Positions 10,875-18,691 of a stretch of DNA of 64,000 nt are shown piece after piece. The number at the start of each line of letters is the position of its first letter. Position 1 is the first letter of the stretch. Under the pieces are notes generated by a model. That model was not told where the DNA came from, did no database searches, and saw only the letters and a list, made by a program, of their open reading frames with translations. Origin of the DNA: Phytohabitans houttuyneae (GTDB lineage Bacteria; Actinomycetota; Actinomycetes; Mycobacteriales; Micromonosporaceae); contig NZ_BLPF01000002.1 in NCBI RefSeq assembly GCF_011764425.1, positions 1,736,997 through 1,800,996 of the forward strand, read 5' to 3'. Position numbers and translations under genes: made by a program.

Positions 10875-12262
10875 ACAGCGCCGGACCCGCCCAGGGCGGA
10901 CGGATCCACGACCACGGTGGGTGCGGTCACCGGGTCGAGGAGCGGGTCCGGGTGGCGCAGGGCGCCCACCCGTACGACGTACCCGCCGGATGGCAGGCCG
11001 ACGAAGGTGGCCTCGTGCCGGCCCGCGCCGAGGTGGCGCATCACCTGGCGGGCCACGGGTGTGCCGGTGGCGGGCTCGATCAGCTGCGCGTCCATGAGGA
11101 GCGCCGGGTCGGTGGACTCCGCGCGGACCGTCAGCGGTTCGCCCGCGAGGACAAGCGGGTCGGCCTCGACGCCGATCGCGGTGCCGGACGCGCGGAACTC
11201 CACGCCGGTGCCGGTCAGGACGCCGTCGATCTGGTCGAGCACGCCCCGGTGTCCGGGAAGCCCACCATGCGTCTGGGCGGACCAGCTCAGCGCGGGGAAG
11301 CGGTCGCCGAAACCCTTGGGGTACGCGGCGAAGCGCGGGACCGTGCCGTCGCCGAGCCGGTCGACGGCGATGCCTTCGGCGGTGAGCATGGTGCGCTGGA
11401 GCACGGCGGTGCCGCGGGTGATGCGGGCGCTGGCGGCGGTCGGCTGGTTGATGCCGACGAGCGGGTGGAGGCGCGCGGTGTCCGGCGAGCCGTCGAGCTG
11501 GGCGTGGAAGCGGGCCGCGTCGTCGAGCGCCGCCGCGCTCACGCCGGGCAGGCCGCCGGCCTCCGCGATGGTGCGCAGCGCGCCGCCCTCTTCGATGCAT
11601 GCGTAGCTGGGCAGGAGCTGGTGCAGCGCGGGCAGGCCGCGGGCCACCTCGGTCAGGTCGATGCCGAAGCGCCCCAGCTTCAGCCGTACCCCGTTGACGA
11701 GACGGTCGATCGCCTTGGCGGCGCCGCGGTGCGGGGTGCCGATGGTGAGGAGCGTGCGCGTGTGTGTGGCGCCGCCCTCCCGCTCGGTGTACCAGCGGGC
11801 GACGAGGCCGCCCATCGAGTGGCACAGGAACACGAGCTTGGCGTCCCGCCGGCCGGGCTGCTCGCGCCAGCGGGCCAGTACCGGCTCGACGACGCGCTTG
11901 AGGCGGCGGCCGTTGTAGCGGTTGGACAGTCGCCAGTCATAGGCGAACGCGACGAGGTTGTCCGGCGTGAGCGTGTACCGCCGGGTGAGGTGGTCGAGCA
12001 GCCGGCGGTACCCGAGCGACGTGGTCCACACGCCGACGGAGGCGTAGATCCCGGGCATGAGCACGCCCGGGGTGATCCCGTCTCCAGGGTGCTCGTCGCC
12101 GATGCCGGCGGGCAGGGCGAGCCGGCTCGTGCCGCCGCGCAGCAGCCCGTGCAGCGTCGCGGCGTCCTGGCCCCAGACCTCGCGTCCGTCGCGGTCGAGC
12201 AGCGTGCTGCCCATGATGCCGGGCAGCACCACGAGGACGTCGTCGAACGGGGCGCGGTTCAT
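10862..12262 (-). CDS. LCAT-like alpha/beta hydrolase (lipase/acyltransferase family)
   Basis: 466 residues of the lecithin:cholesterol acyltransferase/phospholipase fold. The N-terminus has the family start LPGIMGSTLLD (13-23). The nucleophile elbow is CHSMGG with Ser149, and a late His in QTHGGLPGH is a candidate catalytic base. A beta-rich C-terminal domain (about 365-466) follows. No signal peptide or membrane anchor is present, so it would act in the cytosol or reach the membrane from inside. The ATG overlaps the stop of the upstream caspase-NACHT-TPR gene by 4 bases (ATGA), which implies co-translation. By analogy with prokaryotic conflict operons that pair a protease-NTPase with a lipase, it may be the effector; that is inference. 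The substrate is unknown. Confidence 0.85.
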   Translation of the reverse strand: MNRAPFDDVLVVLPGIMGSTLLDRDGREVWGQDAATLHGLLRGGTSRLALPAGIGDEHPGDGITPGVLMPGIYASVGVWTTSLGYRRLLDHLTRRYTLTPDNLVAFAYDWRLSNRYNGRRLKRVVEPVLARWREQPGRRDAKLVFLCHSMGGLVARWYTEREGGATHTRTLLTIGTPHRGAAKAIDRLVNGVRLKLGRFGIDLTEVARGLPALHQLLPSYACIEEGGALRTIAEAGGLPGVSAAALDDAARFHAQLDGSPDTARLHPLVGINQPTAASARITRGTAVLQRTMLTAEGIAVDRLGDGTVPRFAAYPKGFGDRFPALSWSAQTHGGLPGHRGVLDQIDGVLTGTGVEFRASGTAIGVEADPLVLAGEPLTVRAESTDPALLMDAQLIEPATGTPVARQVMRHLGAGRHEATFVGLPSGGYVVRVGALRHPDPLLDPVTAPTVVVDPSALGGSGAVQGA

Positions 12263-15200
12263 GCCTCTCGCCACCTGCCGCCGGGCTCCGCGACGGTGTC
12301 GCGAAGGGCGATCAGGGCCTCGGCGCGCTCCGGATGCGCACCGGCGAGCGTGGTGAGCCGGTCGACCCACGTCGCCGCATGCCCGTCGGTGACGGGCAAG
12401 GGCGCGGCGTCGGCGTCGTTCACCCTGTTGTGCGCGAGGGCCGCGACCGTCGCGACGTAGAGCGGCGCATCCTCCAACGGTCCGGCGGTGTCTTCCATGG
12501 CGATCAGCGGTGCGTACGCCTCCCGCACCGTGCAGCCGCATCGCGTGACGAGCCGCGCGGCGAGGCGCCTGGCCCAGATCCCCATGGCGTCCGGCTGGTC
12601 GAGCAGCAGGTCGGCCAGGAGCGCGTCGGCTTCGTCGGTGAGCAGTTCCGGATGCTGTGCGAGGTAGTCCCGGGAGGCGGTCCAGCCGGGGGCGGCGAAC
12701 CATTCGCGCACCGCCGGCAGGAGGCCGTGCTCGTAGGTGAGCCACAAGGGCAGGTCGCCGAACCGCCGCCGCCAGCTGTCGTCGAAGGCGGCCTGGTCCT
12801 GCGCCCGCAGGTCGCGCATGGCCGCATGGACCTGTGCAACGCGGTCCGGGCGCGACATCGGACCGGGTGACAGCAGGTCGAGCGCCGTCGCTAAATCGTC
12901 GAAGCGGTCCGCGAGCGGCCGGTCGGAGAGCCCTCCGACGCAGTGCAGCAGCAGGTAGGCGCGATCGGCCGGAAGGAACGGCCCGTCCACCAGGTCCGCG
13001 CGAAGCGCGAGCAGCTCGTCGGTGCGGCCGAGCTCGCGCAGGCACTGCCCGAGCTGGTTCGCCATGAGGGCGAGTAAGAAGAGGTGGCTGTCCGGATCCG
13101 CCTCGGCGAACAGCCGGATGATCGCGACGGCCTCGCGGCTCGCCGCACAGGCGTCATGGTGGTCGCCGTCGAAGCTGAGGCGCACGCTGTGGCTGTGCAG
13201 CACCATCGCGAGGAAGCGGACGGTTTCCGGGTTGGCCGGATCGGCGAGCTGGCGCCGGATCGCCACGGCCTCCCTGCTCGCGGCGACGGCTTCGGTGCGG
13301 TGCGCGGGCCCGCCGAGTCGGCCGCTGAGATTGACAAGCGCGTTGGCGAGGCCGGTCAGGCGGCGGGGGTCGGCGGCGGCCAAGCCGCGGTGGATGGTGA
13401 CGGCCTCCTGGAGGGCGGCGAGGGCGCCGTCGTCGTGGCCGCTCGCGGCCAGCTGGTTGCTGAGGTTGTCCAGGGCGCCGGCGAGCGGTTCCAGGCCGGT
13501 GCCGGGATCGCGGGCGCTGAGGTGGCGCAGCGTCGCGACGGCCTCCTGCGCGGACGCGAGCGCCTCGTCGTGGCGGCCGAGTGAGGCGTGACTCCGGCTG
13601 AGGTCGACAAGCACAAAGGCGAGGCTCGTCAGGTGTTCTCCCGGGTGTGCCGCGGCGAGGCCTCTGTTCACGGCGACGGCCTCCTGCAGCGCCACCTGTG
13701 CCTCCAGGGGCCGGCCGAGGGCGGTCAGGCAGTCGCCCAGCTGCCTCAAGGCCAGGGCCAGATTGGGCTCGTGGTCTACCGGACCGCGGTAGAGCTCGAC
13801 CGCCTCCTCGACGAGGCCGATCGCCTCCTCGTGGCGGCCGGCTGTCCCGAGCAGGGTGCCGAGGCGGGTCACCTCCATCGCGAGGTCGGACAGGTCCGGG
13901 GCCTGACCGGTATTTGCGCGGTGGCGGGCGAGCGTGGTCGACTCCCAGGCGCCCGCGATGGCGTCTTCGAGGGCGGCGTGTGACTCGGCCATCTCGCTGC
14001 CGAGGCTGGCGAAGCGATAGGTCAATGCCGCGGTGAGCCCGGGCCGGTACGCGTCCGGGTTCGTCTCGGCCAGGCGGCGCAGCACGGCGATGCCGTCCGT
14101 TCCGGCGCGGGCGAGGTGGCTGGCCGCGTGGCGGCGGAGGTACGGCGCGACATCCGCGGGCCGGGTGCCGCCGGCGCTCTGCGCCACGAGCAGCGCACCG
14201 ACGGCCAGGTCCACGCGGCGCCCTTCCTCGGGGTCACCGGCCAGGTGGTCCACCAGCTCCTGGTGGAACAGCCGGTACACCGCGTGGCCGTCCTCGCCGC
14301 TCTCGACCACGTACCGGCCGAACGCGTGCAGGGCATCCTCCACATCGGAGCCTCCAGCGCCCGGCCCGCCGGCGACGGCCGAGGCGAGTGCCGGCAGGAC
14401 GTCACGGGCCGGCAGACCCTTCCCGTACGACCAGGCCAGAGCGGTCAGCAGGTGACGCGCGCCGGGCTGGCCGGACCTGTCCAGGTCGCCGGCGAACGCC
14501 GACGTCACGCTCGCCGCCAGCCGATGCTGCCAACCATCCACTGTGGCGTCGACCGGCTCCGCGGCGAGCTGGCTGGTGACCACGCGGGCGTACAGGAAGC
14601 CGCCGCCGTCCCGGACCGCGCGGCGGGTCACCTCGGCGGCGACCGCGCCGGCCTCGGGTACGTCGCCCAGCCGGCGGGACACGTACGACCTGATGTCCTC
14701 CTCCGTGGCCGGCTCGGCTGCCAGGTCGGCAACCGTACCCTGTGGACCGAGAAGGTCGACGAGCGTGGTCTGCCGGTCGAGGCGTCCGGGTCGGGTGCCG
14801 ACGAGCACCTTAGCGCGGGTGCCGAGCGGCACGAGCAGGTCGGTGGCGATCCGGTGCAGGTCGGGGGCGTACGCCTCGTCCAGCGCGTCGAGCAGCACGG
14901 TCGGGTGGCCGCCGCGGCTTTCCAGGACCCGCAGCACATCGTCGATCGAGACGGGATCGGACCCGGCCGCGATGTCCAGCCCGCGGGCCAGCTCTCCGAG
15001 CAGCGCGGTGTACCGCTGTCCGCGGGCGTAGAGTGCGACGTCGACAGTACCCTGGCCGGGGTCCGGGTCGTGGGCGGCGAGTGCGCCGTGCGCGAGCATG
15101 TCCGCCCGCGTGCGCGGGTCGGAAAGGGCCGCGACGCGGCCGACCACCGCGGACTTTCCCGAGCCGGCGGGCCCGGTAACCACGAACATGCCGGGTCCGG

Positions 15201-16041
15201 GGCCGGCCAGCCAGGCGGTGATCGCGCCGAGCACCCGCAGCCGGCCGGTGAAGAACCAGCCCTCCTCGTCGGGGGCGGCGCCGCGCGCGGACAGCACGAG
15301 GTGCGCGACGAGGCGGTCGGGGGCGTGCGGGTCGTAGCGCGGGTTGGGGATCATCGGCAGCGACCGCACGTCGAGCGCGCTGCCCACCGGCTTCTGCCCG
15401 TCGTGCGGCCACTCGTCGACGAGCGCACGCATGATGTCGATGCCGCACACGCCCTCGTTGTGCGCGCTCCAGTGGATCTGGTACTCCCGGGAGGTCGGCC
15501 CGTAGCGCACGAGCCTGGCCAGCGTCTCGGCGAGCCGCCCGCCGACCGCCTCCTCGTAGCTGCGCGCCGAGGCCAGCACGCCGACCCACCGGTCCTCGCC
15601 CTCGGCCGCGACCTGGGTGTCCTCGAACCGCTTCGCGAGGCGCAGCGCGGTGAGGCTCGCGGTGCCGGCGTAACAGCAGTCGAGGATCAGCAGCACCTGC
15701 CGCGCCCCGGTCCTCAGCGCGCGGTCGACGAGCGTGGCGGGATCGTAGGTCTCGTCCCGGATGACCGGCTGGCCCGAGTCGCTCAGCAGGAGCGCGAGCT
15801 CGTCGGGACCGGCCGCGACGCCGTGCCCGGCCCAGTGCACGACCGCGACCGGCGGTATCCCCGCGAACGCGGTCCGCAGCCGCGGGACGAGGTCGGCGGA
15901 CTCCGGGTCCGAGACGGTCGCGGTGGCGAAACCATGGCCGCCGAACGCGCCGGCCAGCGCCGCCACGTCAGCCGCCGCCCTCGGCAGCGGGGGATGGTGT
16001 TGGTACCGGGCGACGCCGATCCCGATGTAACGACCGTCCAC
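12259..16041 (-). CDS. Caspase-like peptidase / NACHT-type STAND ATPase / TPR protein
   Basis: 1260 residues in three parts. Residues 1-240: caspase-like (C14) fold with catalytic His73 in HWAGHG and Cys123 in LILDCCYAG, both in the expected order. Residues 265-500: STAND/NACHT ATPase with Walker A GPAGSGKS (290-297) and an acidic Walker B, VLLDALDE (382-389), of the NACHT pattern hhhhDxxDE. Residues 690-960: tetratricopeptide-like helical repeats (LGRHDEALASAQEAVA and relatives), then a helical tail. This is the plan of NTP-regulated conflict proteins, in which TPRs sense, NACHT oligomerises and the protease fires. GTG at 16041 is chosen because GGAGG lies 5 bases upstream; GTG at 16059 is the alternative. 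Operon with the LCAT-like gene. Confidence 0.88.
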   Translation of the reverse strand: MDGRYIGIGVARYQHHPPLPRAAADVAALAGAFGGHGFATATVSDPESADLVPRLRTAFAGIPPVAVVHWAGHGVAAGPDELALLLSDSGQPVIRDETYDPATLVDRALRTGARQVLLILDCCYAGTASLTALRLAKRFEDTQVAAEGEDRWVGVLASARSYEEAVGGRLAETLARLVRYGPTSREYQIHWSAHNEGVCGIDIMRALVDEWPHDGQKPVGSALDVRSLPMIPNPRYDPHAPDRLVAHLVLSARGAAPDEEGWFFTGRLRVLGAITAWLAGPGPGMFVVTGPAGSGKSAVVGRVAALSDPRTRADMLAHGALAAHDPDPGQGTVDVALYARGQRYTALLGELARGLDIAAGSDPVSIDDVLRVLESRGGHPTVLLDALDEAYAPDLHRIATDLLVPLGTRAKVLVGTRPGRLDRQTTLVDLLGPQGTVADLAAEPATEEDIRSYVSRRLGDVPEAGAVAAEVTRRAVRDGGGFLYARVVTSQLAAEPVDATVDGWQHRLAASVTSAFAGDLDRSGQPGARHLLTALAWSYGKGLPARDVLPALASAVAGGPGAGGSDVEDALHAFGRYVVESGEDGHAVYRLFHQELVDHLAGDPEEGRRVDLAVGALLVAQSAGGTRPADVAPYLRRHAASHLARAGTDGIAVLRRLAETNPDAYRPGLTAALTYRFASLGSEMAESHAALEDAIAGAWESTTLARHRANTGQAPDLSDLAMEVTRLGTLLGTAGRHEEAIGLVEEAVELYRGPVDHEPNLALALRQLGDCLTALGRPLEAQVALQEAVAVNRGLAAAHPGEHLTSLAFVLVDLSRSHASLGRHDEALASAQEAVATLRHLSARDPGTGLEPLAGALDNLSNQLAASGHDDGALAALQEAVTIHRGLAAADPRRLTGLANALVNLSGRLGGPAHRTEAVAASREAVAIRRQLADPANPETVRFLAMVLHSHSVRLSFDGDHHDACAASREAVAIIRLFAEADPDSHLFLLALMANQLGQCLRELGRTDELLALRADLVDGPFLPADRAYLLLHCVGGLSDRPLADRFDDLATALDLLSPGPMSRPDRVAQVHAAMRDLRAQDQAAFDDSWRRRFGDLPLWLTYEHGLLPAVREWFAAPGWTASRDYLAQHPELLTDEADALLADLLLDQPDAMGIWARRLAARLVTRCGCTVREAYAPLIAMEDTAGPLEDAPLYVATVAALAHNRVNDADAAPLPVTDGHAATWVDRLTTLAGAHPERAEALIALRDTVAEPGGRWREA

Positions 16042-16170
16042 ATGCGCCTCCGCTCTCACCGACCATGAGCCAACCAGGTCACCACCGCCCGCGGGACGAC
16101 CACCAATGGCAGATCTTGGACAGTGGTGATCCACCGCCTGAGCTGCGCACCTGGCGCGCATACTGGCCGA

Positions 16171-16719
16171 ATGACACGGGGCATGGTGCTCATCCCAGGC
16201 GGGGGATCGGGCCCTCACCAGCCGTTGCTGCACTACTCCTGGCTCGCCGGCCGGGCCAGGGGCGCCGAAGCGCTGCACATCGAGTGGCCCGCCGACCGGC
16301 CGTCGTCGCGCGTGCCGGCGGATTCGGCGTCGTTTGTGGTGGAGCAGGTCGCGCGGGCGTTGGATTCGATTCCCGTCCAGCGGCCGGTGCTGGTCGGCAA
16401 GTCGCTGGCCACGTACGCGGCGGAGCTGGCGGCCGACCGGGCGCTGCCGGCCGTCTGGCACACGCCGCTGCTGACCGACGCGCGGTGCGTCGCCGCCCTG
16501 CGCCGCGCCACCGCACCCTGCCTGCTCGTCGGCGGTACGGCCGACGGGTGGTGGGACGGTGCGCTGGCCCGCACCCTCACCCCGCACGTGCTGGAGGTGC
16601 CCGGCGCCGACCACGGCATGGTCCTGCCGGGCCTCCCGCTGGCCCGTTCCGCCGCGGTCCTCGGCGAGGTCGCGTCCGCGGTCGAGGAGTTTCTCGACCG
16701 GCAGGCGTGGCCGGCCTGA
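16171..16719 (+). CDS. Small alpha/beta hydrolase
   Basis: 182 residues. A beta-strand LVLIPGGG-type start leads to an oxyanion region (GMVLIPGGGSGPH), the nucleophile turn VGKSLAT with Ser78, an Asp in GGTADGWWD, and a late His in GADHGM, giving a plausible Ser-Asp-His triad. The size matches small single-domain hydrolases. The ATG at 16171 is preferred over an in-frame GTG 48 bases upstream because the protein core begins right after it. It is divergent from the caspase gene, with about 130 bases between them, so the two could share a regulatory region. Nothing shows a functional link, and the substrate cannot be inferred. Confidence 0.8.
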   Translation: MTRGMVLIPGGGSGPHQPLLHYSWLAGRARGAEALHIEWPADRPSSRVPADSASFVVEQVARALDSIPVQRPVLVGKSLATYAAELAADRALPAVWHTPLLTDARCVAALRRATAPCLLVGGTADGWWDGALARTLTPHVLEVPGADHGMVLPGLPLARSAAVLGEVASAVEEFLDRQAWPA

Positions 16720-16793
16720 CGCGATGTCGAAAACGGCGACCCGGCTTCTACGTACCGTGTGAGAAGGGTCGCCACCGGAAAGGGTGAGTAGCG

Positions 16794-17063
16794 ATGGACA
16801 AGGAATTCACCGCGACATTGCTGAAGAGCCCCGCCAAGGGCGGCTGGACGTACGTCGTCTGGCCGGAGTCCGCCGCGTACTTCGGCACCCGAGGGCTGGT
16901 CAAGATACGCGGCACGATCGACGGGCATCCGTTCCGCAGCTCCTTCATGGCGCTGGGAGACGGCACGCACAAGCTGCCCGTGAAGGCCGACGTGCGCAAG
17001 GCGATCGGCAAGGACGTGGGCGACACGGTCACTATCCGCCTTGAGGAGCGCCTCCAGGGGTGA
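16794..17063 (+). CDS. DUF1905 domain protein
   Basis: 89-residue beta-barrel-like protein matching the DUF1905 pattern: [20 protein letters not shown] at the start, [19 protein letters not shown] in the middle and [12 protein letters not shown] at the end. The function of the family is not established. A good ribosome-binding site (AAAGGGTGAG) precedes the ATG. The last 32 bases overlap a small convergent reading frame on the other strand. Confidence 0.88.
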   Translation: MDKEFTATLLKSPAKGGWTYVVWPESAAYFGTRGLVKIRGTIDGHPFRSSFMALGDGTHKLPVKADVRKAIGKDVGDTVTIRLEERLQG

Positions 17064-17265
17064 GTGGGGCGCCCACGCCGAGCGCGCGCGTGCCCAGGCC
17101 GCTGACCTGGTAGACGCAGCGGCCGTTCACCCAGAGCCAGCCGTCCGCCGTGATACCGAGCCGCTCGCTGGCCGGCCGCAGCCGCCGCGCGATCTCCGCG
17201 GTGGGCAGCCGCACCGGCGCGTCGACGTGCACGACGCGGTCGATCGACACGTCCTGGAACAACAT
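17032..17265 (-). CDS. Small hypothetical protein
   Basis: 77-residue frame beginning [17 protein letters not shown] and containing [17 protein letters not shown], which reads like folded protein rather than an antisense frame. It converges on the DUF1905 gene and overlaps its end by 32 bases; the Gly/Pro-rich tail inside the overlap may be dispensable. The ribosome-binding site is weak (GGGCAG). I do not recognise the family. The call rests on composition and on filling an otherwise empty stretch. Confidence 0.45.
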   Translation of the reverse strand: MLFQDVSIDRVVHVDAPVRLPTAEIARRLRPASERLGITADGWLWVNGRCVYQVSGLGTRALGVGAPLTPGGAPQGG

Positions 17266-17449
17266 CTGCCCAGGCTACGAGCCGCCCGTCAGGCACGATC
17301 CGGTCGGTCTGCGGAGCTCAACCCCAAGGACCTGCTCCTAATCGGCAGTCACGGACCGCGGCGCCGAGTCCGCCCACGATGCGGCGCCGTCCTGGAGGGC
17401 TCTACTACCGTCAGCCACCACCCGTCGGACCCAACCGGCGCCGCAGTCG

Positions 17450-17498
17450 AGATCTTGGTGAGTTGGCGCGATATTTCGACGCCAACTTGCCAAGATCT
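17450..17498. repeat. Repeat A: 49-base near-palindrome, copy 1
   Basis: Arms AGATCTTGGTGAGTTGGCG and CGCCAACTTGCCAAGATCT are reverse complements except for 2 bases, around a short AT-rich centre. The same element, in inverted orientation, occurs at 32478-32525. In RNA it would form a strong hairpin. It has no poly-T tail, so it is not a classical terminator. Confidence 0.85.
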
Positions 17499-17533
17499 GC
17501 CGGAGCGGGCTCCTGGGCTGAGCTGGCCGACCG

Positions 17534-17704
17534 CGGAGGGTGAGGCCGCGGGAACGCACCCCAAGAAAACGCTCCGCTGCGCTCCACGTTTCCCCGGGGG
17601 CCCCGCGCAACGGTCCGGACCACGGCGGACGTCGCGGTAGCCCGGATCTGTTTTGAATTGGACCTTCTGAAACGGCTGCCGCGATCGCGCCCACCCTGAC
17701 GCCG
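17534..17704 (+). repeat. Repeat B, copy 1 (interrupted by about 50 bases)
   Basis: Starts CGGAGGGTGAGGCCGCGGGA, is interrupted, then resumes at 17608 and runs 97 bases to 17704. The 97-base part aligns without gaps to 32820-32916. The 57-base core also occurs at 24138-24194 and, inverted, at 27528-27584. It ends a few bases from the stop codon of the dienelactone hydrolase gene. Confidence 0.85.
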
Positions 17705-17709
17705 GGTCT

Positions 17710-18608
17710 CTAGTGGCGGTGGCCGACGGCGTCGAACCAGTTGAGCGTGCGGCGCCAGGCCTCGGTCGCGGCGTGCGGGTTGAAGCGGGCGCCGGTGTCG
17801 TTGAAGAAGGCGTGGTCGGCCTCGGTGAAGGTGAGCAGCTCGTGCCGCAGCCTGGCGGCGTCGAGGGCGGCCTTGGCCGCCGGGCGGGTGGCGTTGACGC
17901 GGGCGTCGAGGCCGCCGAAGACGCCGAGCACCGCCGCGCGGGAGCCGGACAGGTCGCCGCCCTCGGGAAAGGGCCGTAGAAGGGTGCGGCCGCGGCGAGG
18001 CGCGGCTCGCTCGCGGCGAGCAGGCGCCACACCATCGCGCCGCCGAAGCAGAAGCCGATCGCGGCCAGCTTGCGGCCTCGCACCCGGCGTTGCAGCTCGG
18101 TCACGGCGGCCTTCATGTCGGCGACGAAGCGCTCCGGCGGGATCTGCGCCAGTGCGGCGGCCACCTCGGCCTCGCCCGGGAAGGCGCCGGTGCCGCCTTC
18201 CTCGGAGAGAAGGTCGAGGGCGAGCGCCGAGTACCCGCTGGCGGCGAGGCGGCCGGCGACCGTGCGGATGTGCTCGGTCAGGCCGCGGTTTTCGTGGATG
18301 ACGAGCACGCCGCCGCGCGGCTTGACGGCGGGCGCCCACGCGGCCAGCAGCGGACCGCGGGGTCCGGCGAACGTGATCGACTCGCGGGGTACCGGTGCCC
18401 AGGAGGTCTCCTCGGGGCCGCGCCCGCCCTCGGTCTTGGGGTGGCCCTCGGCCGCCTCGCCGGTGGCCAGCGTGGCCAGCAGCCCGGTCGCGGCCGCGCC
18501 GGTCACGCCGAGCAGGCCGAGGCGGCGCATCGCCTCGCGGCGCGTGATGATGCCGTCGGCGAGGTCTTCCGCGACCTCCTCGGCGAGGTACCGCTGGATC
18601 TCCGTCAT
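17710..18608 (-). pseudogene. Dienelactone hydrolase family protein, one-base frameshift
   Basis: Alpha/beta hydrolase of the dienelactone hydrolase family, split by a one-base loss near 17968-17974 (the GGCCCTTTCCC region, minus strand). Upstream frame: helical N-terminal extension, a hydrophobic stretch GLLGVTGAAATGLLATLA that looks like a Tat-type or anchor segment (RREAMRRLGLLG), the IHENRGL glutamate and the nucleophile GFCFGG with its Cys. Downstream frame: the Asp in GGLDARVN and His in EADHAFFN, completing a Cys-Asp-His triad, and the normal C-terminus NWFDAVGHRH. With the frame restored the gene is full length with all key residues, so it may be intact in the organism. A good ribosome-binding site (GGGAGGGG) precedes the ATG. 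Confidence 0.85.
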
Positions 18609-18691
18609 AACCCCTCCCGGCGACTCCCTGGCGGCATCCTCTGATCATATTGGCGATGATCGATGCCGCGGTCCTGCCGGAAGCATAGACC

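Larger units (their letters stand above)
17266..17709. other. Gene-free interval carrying modular repeats
   Basis: No gene is supported here. The stretch holds one copy of palindromic repeat A (17450-17498) and an interrupted copy of repeat B (17534-17704), both recurring elsewhere in the window. The dienelactone hydrolase frame can be read out into it only because of the frameshift in that gene. Confidence 0.6.

Noticed and set aside
14116-16068. 650-codon plus-strand open frame opposite the caspase gene
   Set aside because: Antisense shadow; the minus strand has catalytic and P-loop motifs and the plus strand has none.
16042-16614. Longer start for the caspase gene, reaching 16614
   Set aside because: The extra 190 codons are antisense to the alpha/beta hydrolase at 16171 and have no domain; the GTG at 16041 has a good ribosome-binding site.
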